Shown piece by piece: positions 25,980 to 33,512 of a DNA stretch of 38,460 nucleotides (position 1 is its first letter; the number at the start of each line of letters is the position of its first letter). The notes beneath the pieces are model-generated. The model did not search any database, had not been told where the DNA came from, and saw only the letters and a list, made by a program, of their open reading frames with translations. This DNA is from Sideroxydans sp. GTDB lineage: Bacteria; Pseudomonadota; Gammaproteobacteria; Burkholderiales; Gallionellaceae. The translations under genes and the position numbers were made by a program. The stretch covers positions 1-38,460 of the forward strand of contig PNNY01000006.1 of the NCBI GenBank assembly GCA_013824485.1, given 5' to 3'.

Positions 25980-27320
25980 TTAGCTCGCGACTCGCAATAC
26001 CAAACCCTTCAAGTACGCCCCCTCTGGAAAACTCAGCAGCACCGGATGATCTGGTGCTGCGTGCAGTTTCTTCACGATCTGCGCATCAACGCCTGCATCC
26101 AATGCGGCACCCGCGATGATCTTTTGGAACAGGTCGTCGTTGATGCCACCTGAGCAGGAGTAGGTGAACAGCAAGCCACCCGGACGCAGCAATTTGAATC
26201 CCAGCAGGTTGATGTCTTTGTACGCACGCGATGCCTTTTCTGCAAAAGCGGCGGTGGGAGCAAACTTGGGCGGATCAAGCACAATGAGATCGAACTTGCG
26301 GTTCTGGTCGCGCAGTTTGCGTAGCGCTTCGAACACATCTGCGCATTCCCACTCAGTCTTCGAAGAATCCAATCCATTTATCGCTATATTCTGTTGTGCG
26401 ATCTCCAGTGCCTCTTGGGATGAGTCGATAGAGAGCACTGATCTCGCACCTCCGCGCAGGGCGTAGAGAGAAAAACCACCGGTGTAGCAGAAGCAATTAA
26501 GCACATCCTTGCCCTGCGCCAACTCGCCAGTGAATGCGCGGTTGTCGCGTTGGTCGAGGTAGTAGCCCGTCTTCTGACCTTCTGCCACATCCACGGCGAA
26601 ACGCAGCCCGTTCTCAAGCACTTCAACGGTCGCAGGCAAGGCGCCACGTAAGACACCATTTCGTTTAGGCAGGCCTTCCAACTCACGCCCGTCTGAGTCG
26701 GATCGTTCATAGATACAAACGGGGGAAAGCAGTTCTTGCAGGATATCGGCGAGCGTATCGCGCCAATGTTCCGGCCCCGCACTGCCGAGTTGCATCACGA
26801 GTACGTCACCATATTTGTCCGCGATGAGGCCGGGTAGGCCATCCGATTCGCCGTGGATGATGCGCATGCCGTTGCCACTTTTACTGATTGCCAGAGTACG
26901 GCGCGCTTCGAGTGCGTTAGTGATCTTGGTGCGGAAGAAGTTGGCATCGATGACGTCCTTCTCATGCCACGACCACACGCGAGCTGTGATCTGCGAGTCG
27001 GCGTTGTAAGCCGCCCATGCGAGGAAATTTCCCGCGACGTCATGCACAGGTAAGGTGTCGCCACTCTTGGGTGCACCATCGATATAGTCGATGGCGCCGG
27101 AGAAGATCCAAGGATGGCGGCGTTGTAACGATTTCTCACGCCCTTCTTTGAGTGTGATGCAAGGTTTGGCCGACACATCGCCTACACGAGGTTTGCTATT
27201 GGCCTGAGGTGTATGCGTGTCTGTCGTTGCTTTGTCGCGCTGCACGCGTTTGCGGAAATCCTTGCCGCCTTGAGATTGGCGGTGTGGCGTGGAGTGCGAT
27301 CTGGGTTTGGATTGGCTCAT
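25980..27320 (-). CDS. rlmI: 23S rRNA (cytosine) methyltransferase, RlmI family
   Basis: This SAM-dependent m5C methyltransferase of the RlmI/RlmO type methylates large-subunit rRNA (C1962 in E. coli). The N-terminal PUA domain (about 55-125; LKEGREKSLQRRHPWIFSGAI) is followed by the linker domain (GLPGLIADKYGD) and the Rossmann domain. The latter has VLNCFCYTGGFS, substrate motif DPPKFAP, and YSCSGGI with the catalytic-type Cys. At 446 residues it exceeds E. coli RlmI by about 50, owing to a basic, disordered N-terminal extension rich in Arg, Lys and Gln. Its ATG overlaps the xerC stop, so it is co-translated with xerC. Confidence 0.9.
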   Translation of the reverse strand: MSQSKPRSHSTPHRQSQGGKDFRKRVQRDKATTDTHTPQANSKPRVGDVSAKPCITLKEGREKSLQRRHPWIFSGAIDYIDGAPKSGDTLPVHDVAGNFLAWAAYNADSQITARVWSWHEKDVIDANFFRTKITNALEARRTLAISKSGNGMRIIHGESDGLPGLIADKYGDVLVMQLGSAGPEHWRDTLADILQELLSPVCIYERSDSDGRELEGLPKRNGVLRGALPATVEVLENGLRFAVDVAEGQKTGYYLDQRDNRAFTGELAQGKDVLNCFCYTGGFSLYALRGGARSVLSIDSSQEALEIAQQNIAINGLDSSKTEWECADVFEALRKLRDQNRKFDLIVLDPPKFAPTAAFAEKASRAYKDINLLGFKLLRPGGLLFTYSCSGGINDDLFQKIIAGAALDAGVDAQIVKKLHAAPDHPVLLSFPEGAYLKGLVLRVAS

Positions 27321-28219
27321 GGTTTTTTCTTAGCGCGTGGATGTGCGCCGTCGTAGATCTTGGCGAGATATTGAAAGTCGAGATGGGTATAGACCTGCGT
27401 GGTCGAGATGCTGGCATGACCGAGCATCTCTTGCACGGCGCGCAGATCTCCAGAGGATTGCAACACGTGCGTGGCGAAAGAGTGGCGCAACATGTGAGGG
27501 TGTACGCCGGTGTTGAGTCCTTGTTTAATCGCCCATTTTTGTAACTGAAGTTCTACCGTGCGGGGGGCGATGCGCGCGCCTCTGTTGCCTACGAACAAAG
27601 CAGTCTCATCAGGCTTCGCCACTTGCTCGCGCACGGCGAGCCACGCTTGTAACGCAGTGATGGCATGACTACCCAGCGGCACGATGCGTGTCTTGTTACC
27701 TTTACCGGTGACGCGTACCGATGCATCGGCGAAATCCATGTCGATAGGATCCAAACCCACCAGTTCGGCCAGACGCAATCCGGAAGAGTAGAGCAATTCG
27801 AACATCGCTTTGTCGCGCGCGTCGATTGGGTTCTCTACGGGCATGTCCATCAGCTTCGATGCTTCGTCGGGAGACAGTGCGTGCGGCAATGTCTTGGGTG
27901 CTTTGGGCGGACGCAATCCGACGCAAGGGTTGCTCTTGCAGTCGTGATCACGCATCAGGTAGTTGTAAAACCCGCGCCATGAAGACAACACGCGCGCCAG
28001 CGAACGGCCACTCAAGCCACCGCCATGTAACTGGGCGATGTAACGGCGAATGTGATGACTCTTAAGATCGGGGAGGGGCGTCGCTCCAGCCAATGTGAAC
28101 AAGCGGCGAATGTCGCGCGCATAGTTCTCGGCAGTCAGTGGGGAGTAGTTGCGCTCGTTGTTCAGGTAGGCGAGGTAGCCTTCAAGCGTGGCAGGAACGG
28201 GCGCAGGATTATCAAGCAT
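27317..28219 (-). CDS. xerC: Site-specific tyrosine recombinase XerC
   Basis: XerC resolves chromosome dimers at dif together with XerD. The 300 residues have the N-terminal SAM-like DNA-binding domain (YLAYLNNERNYSPLTAENYARDI) and the catalytic residues R149, K173, H242, R245, H268 and nucleophile Y277 (STTQVYTHL). It is followed directly by rlmI (ATGA overlap). Upstream are DUF484 and dapF, the order also known around E. coli xerC. Its start codon lies three bases from a palindromic repeat element, and no Shine-Dalgarno sequence is visible before it. Confidence 0.96.
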   Translation of the reverse strand: MLDNPAPVPATLEGYLAYLNNERNYSPLTAENYARDIRRLFTLAGATPLPDLKSHHIRRYIAQLHGGGLSGRSLARVLSSWRGFYNYLMRDHDCKSNPCVGLRPPKAPKTLPHALSPDEASKLMDMPVENPIDARDKAMFELLYSSGLRLAELVGLDPIDMDFADASVRVTGKGNKTRIVPLGSHAITALQAWLAVREQVAKPDETALFVGNRGARIAPRTVELQLQKWAIKQGLNTGVHPHMLRHSFATHVLQSSGDLRAVQEMLGHASISTTQVYTHLDFQYLAKIYDGAHPRAKKKP

Positions 28220-28222
28220 TGT

Positions 28223-28360
28223 GGTGGCTCGAAAAATTCAAAGTTCTAAGCAAGACAAGGCGCGAATAAAAAATTGTGACGTAGCATATTGAAATATGTG
28301 AGGAGCAATTTTTTATGAGCAACGCAGTATTGCGACGAAATTTGGATTTTGCGAGCCGCC
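28223..28360. repeat. Long imperfect palindromic element, copy A
   Basis: A 138-base inverted repeat fills the whole DUF484-xerC gap. The outer arms are GGTGGCTCG and CGAGCCGCC; the inner arms share AAAAAATTG and CATATT with their complements. The inner 116 bases are about 93 percent identical to copy B at 29002-29144. Its right end is one base from the DUF484 stop, and its left end is three bases from the xerC start, so it is transcribed within the operon. Confidence 0.9.
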
Positions 28361-28361
28361 A

Positions 28362-28982
28362 TCAGACGTGCAAGCGGAAAGCACTACCCAGTGTTTCGGC
28401 GATGCGTTGCAGGAACATCGTGCCCATCTCGGGATAGAAACGCTCCTTGTCCTCACTCGCGAGGATCAACATGCCGATGGTCTGTCCATTCGCGCGGAGC
28501 GGCAGATAGGCGAACGAACGTAGATGTTCGCCAGACTCGCCGAACCAGGTGAGCGTGTCTTGCGCAGAGTGGTGTGTGCAAACAGGTTGTTGATGCTGGT
28601 CAGCGAATGCCAACACTTCAGCACTAGGCGGTTCGTCTTTCCACAGATGCAACGCGGCATGTGGTACGGCAAAGATGTCGCGCAGATTGTTCACGATGAG
28701 GTTCTGCAAGGTGTTGCGGTCATGTGGACCGAACAGGGCGCAATTGAACTGGTGCACCTTGAGTTGCAGCGCATCGTTCTCTTTCGCGTATTCCAGCAAC
28801 TCGTGCAACTTCTTCTCCAACTCTTTCACACGTTCGCGCAGAGTGAGCAGTTGGCGCTCTGATAAAGACACCGTGCGGCCTCCGTGCGGATGGGGCAGTG
28901 TGATCTCCGAGAGAAGTTGGGCGTGATCTTCAAAGAACTGAGGATTTTCTTCTAGGTACTTCGCTACGTCGTCTGATTTCAT
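28362..28982 (-). CDS. DUF484 family protein
   Basis: This 206-residue soluble protein of unknown function is conserved between dapF and xerC in many proteobacteria. The N-terminus has the family pattern VAKYLEENPQFFEDHAQLL. A coiled-coil segment (about 40-70; LREELKELEKKLHEL-like) and a GAF-like C-terminal domain follow (about 80-205; SFAYLPLRANGQTIGMLILAS, with DKERFYPEMG). I choose ATG 28982 because CGGAAA precedes it at a good distance; ATG 28997 is possible but has no Shine-Dalgarno sequence. It is flanked on both sides by copies of the same palindromic repeat. Confidence 0.88.
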   Translation of the reverse strand: MKSDDVAKYLEENPQFFEDHAQLLSEITLPHPHGGRTVSLSERQLLTLRERVKELEKKLHELLEYAKENDALQLKVHQFNCALFGPHDRNTLQNLIVNNLRDIFAVPHAALHLWKDEPPSAEVLAFADQHQQPVCTHHSAQDTLTWFGESGEHLRSFAYLPLRANGQTIGMLILASEDKERFYPEMGTMFLQRIAETLGSAFRLHV

Positions 28983-29001
28983 AATTTCCGCTTTCATTTA
29001 G

Positions 29002-29144
29002 AGGGGGCTTTTAGAAATTCAAAGTTCTAAGCAAGACAAGGCGCGAACGAAAAATTGCGACGCGGCATATATGAAATATGTAAGGAGCAATTTTTTGTGA
29101 GCAACGCAGTATTGCGACGAAATTTGGATTTATAGAAGCCCCCT
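29002..29144. repeat. Long imperfect palindromic element, copy B
   Basis: A 143-base inverted repeat lies between dapF and DUF484. The outer arms are AGGGGGCTT and AAGCCCCCT, quite different from those of copy A, while the inner 116 bases are nearly identical to it. The right arm includes the last bases of the dapF stop codon. It has no ORF and would form a very long hairpin in the dapF-DUF484 transcript. Confidence 0.9.
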
Positions 29145-29973
29145 ATAGATTGATCTCGCCATCAAACACGCTGATGGCTGGGCCTGTCATCGATACGGGC
29201 GAACCTTCGCCATTCCAAGAGATACTCAATGTGCCGCCACGGGTCGCCACATGAACAGTGGCATTGAGCAACCCGCGTTGGATTCCCGCGACCACGGCGG
29301 CACACGCACCTGTGCCGCAGGACAAAGTCTCACCTGCGCCACGCTCGAATACACGCAACTTGATGTGGTCACGATCCAGTACCTGCATGAAGCCTGCATT
29401 CACCCGTTTGGGGAAGCGTGGATGATTTTCGATGAGGGGGCCTTGCGCTGCCACAGGCGCAGTCTCGACGTCGGTCACCACCTGCACCGCATGCGGATTG
29501 CCCATCGACACGGCAGTGATCTGGATCGTGTCATTGCCGACCTGCAAAGCTTGCATCACGTCGCGGTCGTCGCTCACGAAAGGGATCTGCTTCGGTTCGA
29601 AGATGGGTGCGCCCATGTTCACCGTCACGCGCCCGTCTTCTTCCAAGCGTGGCGAGATGAGCCCGCTCTTGGTCTCCACGACGATCTCGCGTTTGTGAGT
29701 CAGCTTGTGGTCATGCACGAAACGCACGAAGCAACGCGCGCCGTTGCCACACTGTTCCACTTCGCCGCCATCCGCATTGAAGATGCGATAACGGAAGTCG
29801 GCATCCTTATGTTGTGCTTTCTCCACCAATAACAATTGATCGCAGCCGACACCGAAGTTACGGTTGGCCAGAAAGCGGATGTTCTCAGGTGTGAGCGATA
29901 TCTGTTGGCGCACGCCATCGATCACGACAAAGTCGTTGCCCGCGCCGTGCATCTTGGTGAATTTGAGTGCCAT
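29143..29973 (-). CDS. dapF: Diaminopimelate epimerase
   Basis: DapF interconverts LL- and meso-diaminopimelate for lysine and peptidoglycan synthesis. The 276 residues form two related halves. The two catalytic cysteines are C75 ([10 protein letters not shown]) and C219 (LSCGTGACA), in their usual motifs. The N-terminal [12 protein letters not shown] is typical. The start is ATG 29973. It is first in the dapF-DUF484-xerC-rlmI order, and its stop codon lies inside the right arm of repeat copy B. Confidence 0.97.
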   Translation of the reverse strand: MALKFTKMHGAGNDFVVIDGVRQQISLTPENIRFLANRNFGVGCDQLLLVEKAQHKDADFRYRIFNADGGEVEQCGNGARCFVRFVHDHKLTHKREIVVETKSGLISPRLEEDGRVTVNMGAPIFEPKQIPFVSDDRDVMQALQVGNDTIQITAVSMGNPHAVQVVTDVETAPVAAQGPLIENHPRFPKRVNAGFMQVLDRDHIKLRVFERGAGETLSCGTGACAAVVAGIQRGLLNATVHVATRGGTLSISWNGEGSPVSMTGPAISVFDGEINL

Positions 29974-30013
29974 GATTTTTGCTGTTCAGTTAACTGCCGC
30001 GATTATACGGTGT

Positions 30014-30430
30014 TCATCTTAACAACTGGGCGTGGTCGCGGTACATGCATCTATCCATCACCACCGTGATGCCCGCTTGTTGGGCGCGCAGTGCAGCTGC
30101 TTCGTGTATTACGCCATCCTGTAGCCATAGGTTCTTGATGCCGAGCTGGATGCAGCTATCGACGATCTCCGGTACGTGTTCGGAGGCGCGGAAGACATCC
30201 ACGATATCGGGAGTCTCGGGCAGGCTCTCAAGGTCGGGGTAGGCTTTTTCACCTAGCACCTCGTTGATCATGGGGCGCACGGGAATGATGCGATAGCCGA
30301 AACCCTGCAATGCTTTAGCGACATTGAAGCTGGGGCGCGCAGGTTGGGGTGATAAACCGACCACGGCCACGCTACGCACTTGGGTCAATAGCGCTCGTAT
30401 CTGCTCGGGGGTAGGATTGGAAAAGGTCAT
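30014..30430 (-). CDS. CoA-binding domain protein, YccU-like
   Basis: This 138-residue single Rossmann-type CoA-binding domain has the nucleotide motif VAVVGLSPQPARPSFNVAK, followed by GYRIIPVRP and the end block GIKNLWLQDGVIHEAAALRAQQAGITVVMDRC split over two strands. It matches the small cytosolic YccU family, whose role is unknown. It is divergent from the DUF294/CBS gene and separated from dapF by 40 bases, so it could be the first gene of the dapF transcript. Confidence 0.88.
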   Translation of the reverse strand: MTFSNPTPEQIRALLTQVRSVAVVGLSPQPARPSFNVAKALQGFGYRIIPVRPMINEVLGEKAYPDLESLPETPDIVDVFRASEHVPEIVDSCIQLGIKNLWLQDGVIHEAAALRAQQAGITVVMDRCMYRDHAQLLR

Positions 30431-30456
30431 GTCAGCTTACTGAAAGTTGGTGTGGC

Positions 30457-30462
30457 TATAAT
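30457..30462 (+). promoter_or_regulatory. Consensus -10 box for the DUF294/CBS gene
   Basis: A perfect TATAAT lies 35 bases before TTG 30497. No strong -35 is seen. It overlaps the alternative GTG start at 30452, which argues that the real start is the later TTG. Confidence 0.42.
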
Positions 30463-30496
30463 AAACCATCGCTACGCAAACAATAGAGGCCATACC

Positions 30497-32398
30497 TTGA
30501 GCGCGATCCATCCTTCAGAACTTTCTTTCATCACCAAGCACGCCCCGTTCGACCGCATGGAATTAGGCCATGTATTGTGGATGCTCGAACGCATGCATCT
30601 GGGGTATTACGCCGAGGGTGAGGTCATCGTCTCGCCGGACCAAGGCGTGGTCGATCGTTTGTTCGTCATCAAGCAAGGTGTGGTGCATGGCGAGCAGAAC
30701 GTCGCCAAAGCATCGGATGCCGATACGTGGCTGGAATTGATGGAGGGCGAGTGCTTCCCGCTGGGGGCGTTGCTTGCGAACCGTTCTGTTGCCAGTACCT
30801 ATCGTGCCGGGACAGACATCTTCTGCTATGAACTACCAGCCGCAGCGTTCAGTGAACTCATTGGAATGAGCGCTGCCTTCCGTGATTTCTGTACGCGCCG
30901 CATCGCCAATCTGCTCGAACATTCGAAACAAGTCATCCAAGCCCAATACAGTCAGTCGAGCGTGGAGCAACAATCGTTGGCGAGTCCGCTGTCGGCCATC
31001 ATTCGTCGCGCCCCAATCACATGCACTCCCGATGTCACGGTCAGAAGCGTTCTGACCATCATGAAAGAACAGCGCATCGGCTCGATGGTTGCGGCAGATG
31101 GCGAGGGGAGGCCGCTAGGGATCGTCACTTTGCATGACGTGCTGGACCGTATCGCCATCCCGCAGATCGACTTAGATCAACCGGTCATCAATGTGATGAG
31201 TACTCAGTTGTCTAGTTTGCCGCCACAAGCTTTGGCACATGAAGCGGCATTATTGATGGCGAAGCAAGGTTTTAGACATGTGTTGATCGTCGAGAATGAG
31301 CGGCTAGTGGGCTTGGTCTCTGAGAAGGACTTGTTCGCTTTGCAGCGTGTCGGCCTGCGTCAGATCGGAGCCTCCATACGCCATGCAGAGACGGTCGAGG
31401 GACTTCGCCAAGGTGCTGCCGACATCCGCCACATGGCGCGCAACATGATGGCGCAAGGCGTCGCACCGGAACAACTCACCCAGTTCATCTCCACCTTCAA
31501 TGACCTGATCGCCGAGCGCATCGTGGAATTGGAATGCAAGGCTAGCGGCATCACGGGTACGCCCCTGCATGATGGATTGTGCTGGTTGGCGCTTGGCTCG
31601 GAAGGCCGTTTCGAGCAGACGCTGAACACCGATCAAGACAATGCCCTCATCTTCAAAGTGCCAGACGGCATGACAGCCGACCAAGTACGCGAAAAGTTGT
31701 TGCCCATCGCGCGCCGAATCAACGAGACGCTGGATCAGTGTGGCTTCCCGCTGTGCAAAGGGGAGATCATGGCCAGCAACCCGAAGTGGTGCCTATCGCT
31801 GGAAGAGTGGAAGCGTGCATTCTCGGCATGGATCAGCGGCGGCTCACCAGAAGCGTTGTTGCACGCCTCCATCTTCTTCGATTTTCGTCCGCTCTACGGT
31901 CAGTTCGACTTGGCGCAAGACCTGCGCGGTTGGCTGGGACGCGTCGCCAGCGACAACAGCCGCTTCTTGCACATGATGGCGGAGAACGCATTGCGCAATC
32001 GCCCGCCGCTCGGTGTCGTACGCGACTTCGTCGTGGGCAAAGAGAACAAGATCGATCTCAAATTGAACGGCATCACCCCCTTTGTGGATGCCGCGCGCAT
32101 CTTCAGTTTGGCATCGGGCGTGACTGATACCAACACTATCCAACGTCTACGTCTAAGCGCGGAGAAGATGCGGATAGACAACACCGAGATAGATGCTTGG
32201 ATAGATGCACTACTGTTCATCCAAGTGTTGCGAATGCGCAGGCATGATGAGGCGAGCGCGCAAGGTGTCGATGACCAAGCGTTGGATAATCTGATCGATC
32301 CGGAGAAATTGAACGAGCTGGATAGGCGCATCTTAAAAGAGGCGTTCCGCCAAGCACGCAAGTTGCAAGCTAGATTGGCCATGGAGTATCACCTGTGA
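30497..32398 (+). CDS. cNMP-binding / CBS-pair / DUF294 nucleotidyltransferase-like signalling protein
   Basis: This 633-residue protein is probably a regulatory enzyme. In order it has a cyclic-nucleotide-binding-like beta-roll (about 15-130), a pair of CBS domains (about 165-285; GSMVAADGEGRPLGIVTLHDV, GLVSEKDLFALQ), a DUF294 nucleotidyltransferase-like domain, and a helical DUF294 C-terminal domain. The nucleotidyltransferase motif is G367-S368 with D379-x-D381 (LGSEGRFEQT, TDQDN). I choose TTG 30497 because AGAGG is seven bases upstream and a TATAAT box overlaps the earlier GTG 30452. The next gene overlaps its stop (GTGA). This protein with a DEDDh exonuclease next to DUF485-actP is a recurring arrangement that suggests control of acetate uptake. 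Confidence 0.85.
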   Translation: MSAIHPSELSFITKHAPFDRMELGHVLWMLERMHLGYYAEGEVIVSPDQGVVDRLFVIKQGVVHGEQNVAKASDADTWLELMEGECFPLGALLANRSVASTYRAGTDIFCYELPAAAFSELIGMSAAFRDFCTRRIANLLEHSKQVIQAQYSQSSVEQQSLASPLSAIIRRAPITCTPDVTVRSVLTIMKEQRIGSMVAADGEGRPLGIVTLHDVLDRIAIPQIDLDQPVINVMSTQLSSLPPQALAHEAALLMAKQGFRHVLIVENERLVGLVSEKDLFALQRVGLRQIGASIRHAETVEGLRQGAADIRHMARNMMAQGVAPEQLTQFISTFNDLIAERIVELECKASGITGTPLHDGLCWLALGSEGRFEQTLNTDQDNALIFKVPDGMTADQVREKLLPIARRINETLDQCGFPLCKGEIMASNPKWCLSLEEWKRAFSAWISGGSPEALLHASIFFDFRPLYGQFDLAQDLRGWLGRVASDNSRFLHMMAENALRNRPPLGVVRDFVVGKENKIDLKLNGITPFVDAARIFSLASGVTDTNTIQRLRLSAEKMRIDNTEIDAWIDALLFIQVLRMRRHDEASAQGVDDQALDNLIDPEKLNELDRRILKEAFRQARKLQARLAMEYHL

Positions 32399-33102
32399 TT
32401 TCTTGGTTAAAGAGTTTGCTTGGTGACAAGCCGCAGTTGAGTGCCGAGCAACAACTGCGTTTCGATGCGTGGCGAGCTTTGCCCGATGCGCCGCTGAAAA
32501 AGTCCTTCAGCGAGATGCGCTGTGTGGTGGTGGATGTGGAGACGACCGGACTCAATCTGATGCAAGACCGTCTTATCTCCATCGGGGCGGTGGCAGTGGT
32601 GAACGGCAAGATCGCACTAGGCGATAGTTTCTATATTGTGTTGCAGCAGCAAGCGGCTAGCGACAAAGGCAACATCCTCATCCACGGCATCGGCCACGCC
32701 GAACAACTGCAAGGCGAACCGCCAGTAGATGCGCTACTGTCGTTCTTAGAGTACCTGGGCAAAGACCCGCTGGTCGCATTTCATGTCACCTTTGATGAGA
32801 CCATGATCAAGCGTGCCTTGCGTGACTATCTGGGTCTCAACTTCAAGCATCCTTGGCTCGATCTGGCTTATGTCATGCCGGGCCTTAATCCGCCCCTCGC
32901 CAAAAGGTTCCGCGCCTTGGATGATTGGATCGGCCATTCCAATATCCGCATCGATGCACGCCATAACGCCTTGGCAGATGCTTTGGCGACTGCACAACTG
33001 CTGCAAGTGGCTTATGCCCAAGCGTCGCGGAAGGACATCACCAAGATGTCCGAGTTGCATGATCTGGAAAAGAACCAGCGTTGGGTAAATAGCGTAAGTT
33101 GA
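32395..33102 (+). CDS. DEDDh 3'-5' exonuclease, DnaQ/PolC-epsilon type
   Basis: This 235-residue stand-alone exonuclease domain has active-site residues D47 and E49 (VVDVETTGL), D134 (HVTFDETM), H190 and D195 (ARHNALADAL). This is the complete DEDDh set, so it should be active on DNA or RNA 3' ends. The N-terminal 40 residues are an extra helical segment (MISWLKSLLGDKPQ). The GTG start overlaps the stop of the DUF294/CBS gene, and translation is probably coupled. Substrate is unknown. A terminator-like hairpin follows 43 bases after the stop. Confidence 0.9.
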   Translation: MISWLKSLLGDKPQLSAEQQLRFDAWRALPDAPLKKSFSEMRCVVVDVETTGLNLMQDRLISIGAVAVVNGKIALGDSFYIVLQQQAASDKGNILIHGIGHAEQLQGEPPVDALLSFLEYLGKDPLVAFHVTFDETMIKRALRDYLGLNFKHPWLDLAYVMPGLNPPLAKRFRALDDWIGHSNIRIDARHNALADALATAQLLQVAYAQASRKDITKMSELHDLEKNQRWVNSVS

Positions 33103-33145
33103 CCGTAAGTCTGCCAAAGTAACATCTGCTCCTGTAGTAATGAGA

Positions 33146-33174
33146 AGGCCAGGCCATCCTGGCCTGTTGTTTTT
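33146..33174 (+). terminator. Terminator hairpin between the exonuclease gene and DUF485-actP
   Basis: AGGCCAGG (33146-33153) pairs with CCTGGCCT (33158-33165) around CCAT, followed by a T-rich tail (GTTGTTTTT). It ends only 14 bases before the DUF485 start. If the actP promoter lies upstream of it (TTGACC at 33099-33104 is a candidate -35), it would act as an attenuator in the leader. Confidence 0.75.
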
Positions 33175-33188
33175 CTAGAGGAGCCAAA

Positions 33189-33512
33189 ATGTCTGATCCG
33201 AATGTCAATTGGTTGGCGATCGATTCCAATCCAAAGTTCCAAGCATTGCACCGCAAGAAGACGTTTTTCTTGTGGGGCTTGATGGTGTTCTCCACCGTTT
33301 ATTACTTCCTGCTCCCTATCGGCGCGGCTTATTACCAAGATCTGTTCAAGATCAAGGTATGGGGCGTAGTCAACGTGGGCATCCTGTTCGCGCTGTCCGA
33401 ATTCGTCGTGGCATGGACCATCGCTTACGTCTATTCGCGTAAAGCGAATAAAGAGTTCGATGCGATGTCACAAGACATCATCAACGACGTGAACAACGGG
33501 AGAATGAAATGA
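33189..33512 (+). CDS. DUF485 small membrane protein, YjcH-like
   Basis: This 107-residue inner-membrane protein has two helices (about 28-50, FFLWGLMVFSTVYYFLLPIG; about 62-85, VVNVGILFALSEFVVAWTIAY) and charged ends. DUF485 proteins are nearly always encoded just before actP and are thought to assist the symporter, though their role is unproven. AGAGGAG precedes ATG. Its stop overlaps the actP ATG (ATGA), so the two are translated together. Confidence 0.92.
   Translation: MSDPNVNWLAIDSNPKFQALHRKKTFFLWGLMVFSTVYYFLLPIGAAYYQDLFKIKVWGVVNVGILFALSEFVVAWTIAYVYSRKANKEFDAMSQDIINDVNNGRMK

Noticed and set aside
25955-25995. Inverted repeat GAGTCG/CGACTC between the second rhodanese gene and rlmI as a terminator
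   Set aside because: The stem is six bases with a long loop and no T-run, and half of it is rlmI coding sequence.
28223-29144. Reading the two repeats around DUF484 as a CRISPR or a composite transposon
   Set aside because: Only two copies with a conserved housekeeping gene between them, no spacers, and no transposase; dapF-DUF484-xerC is the normal gene order.
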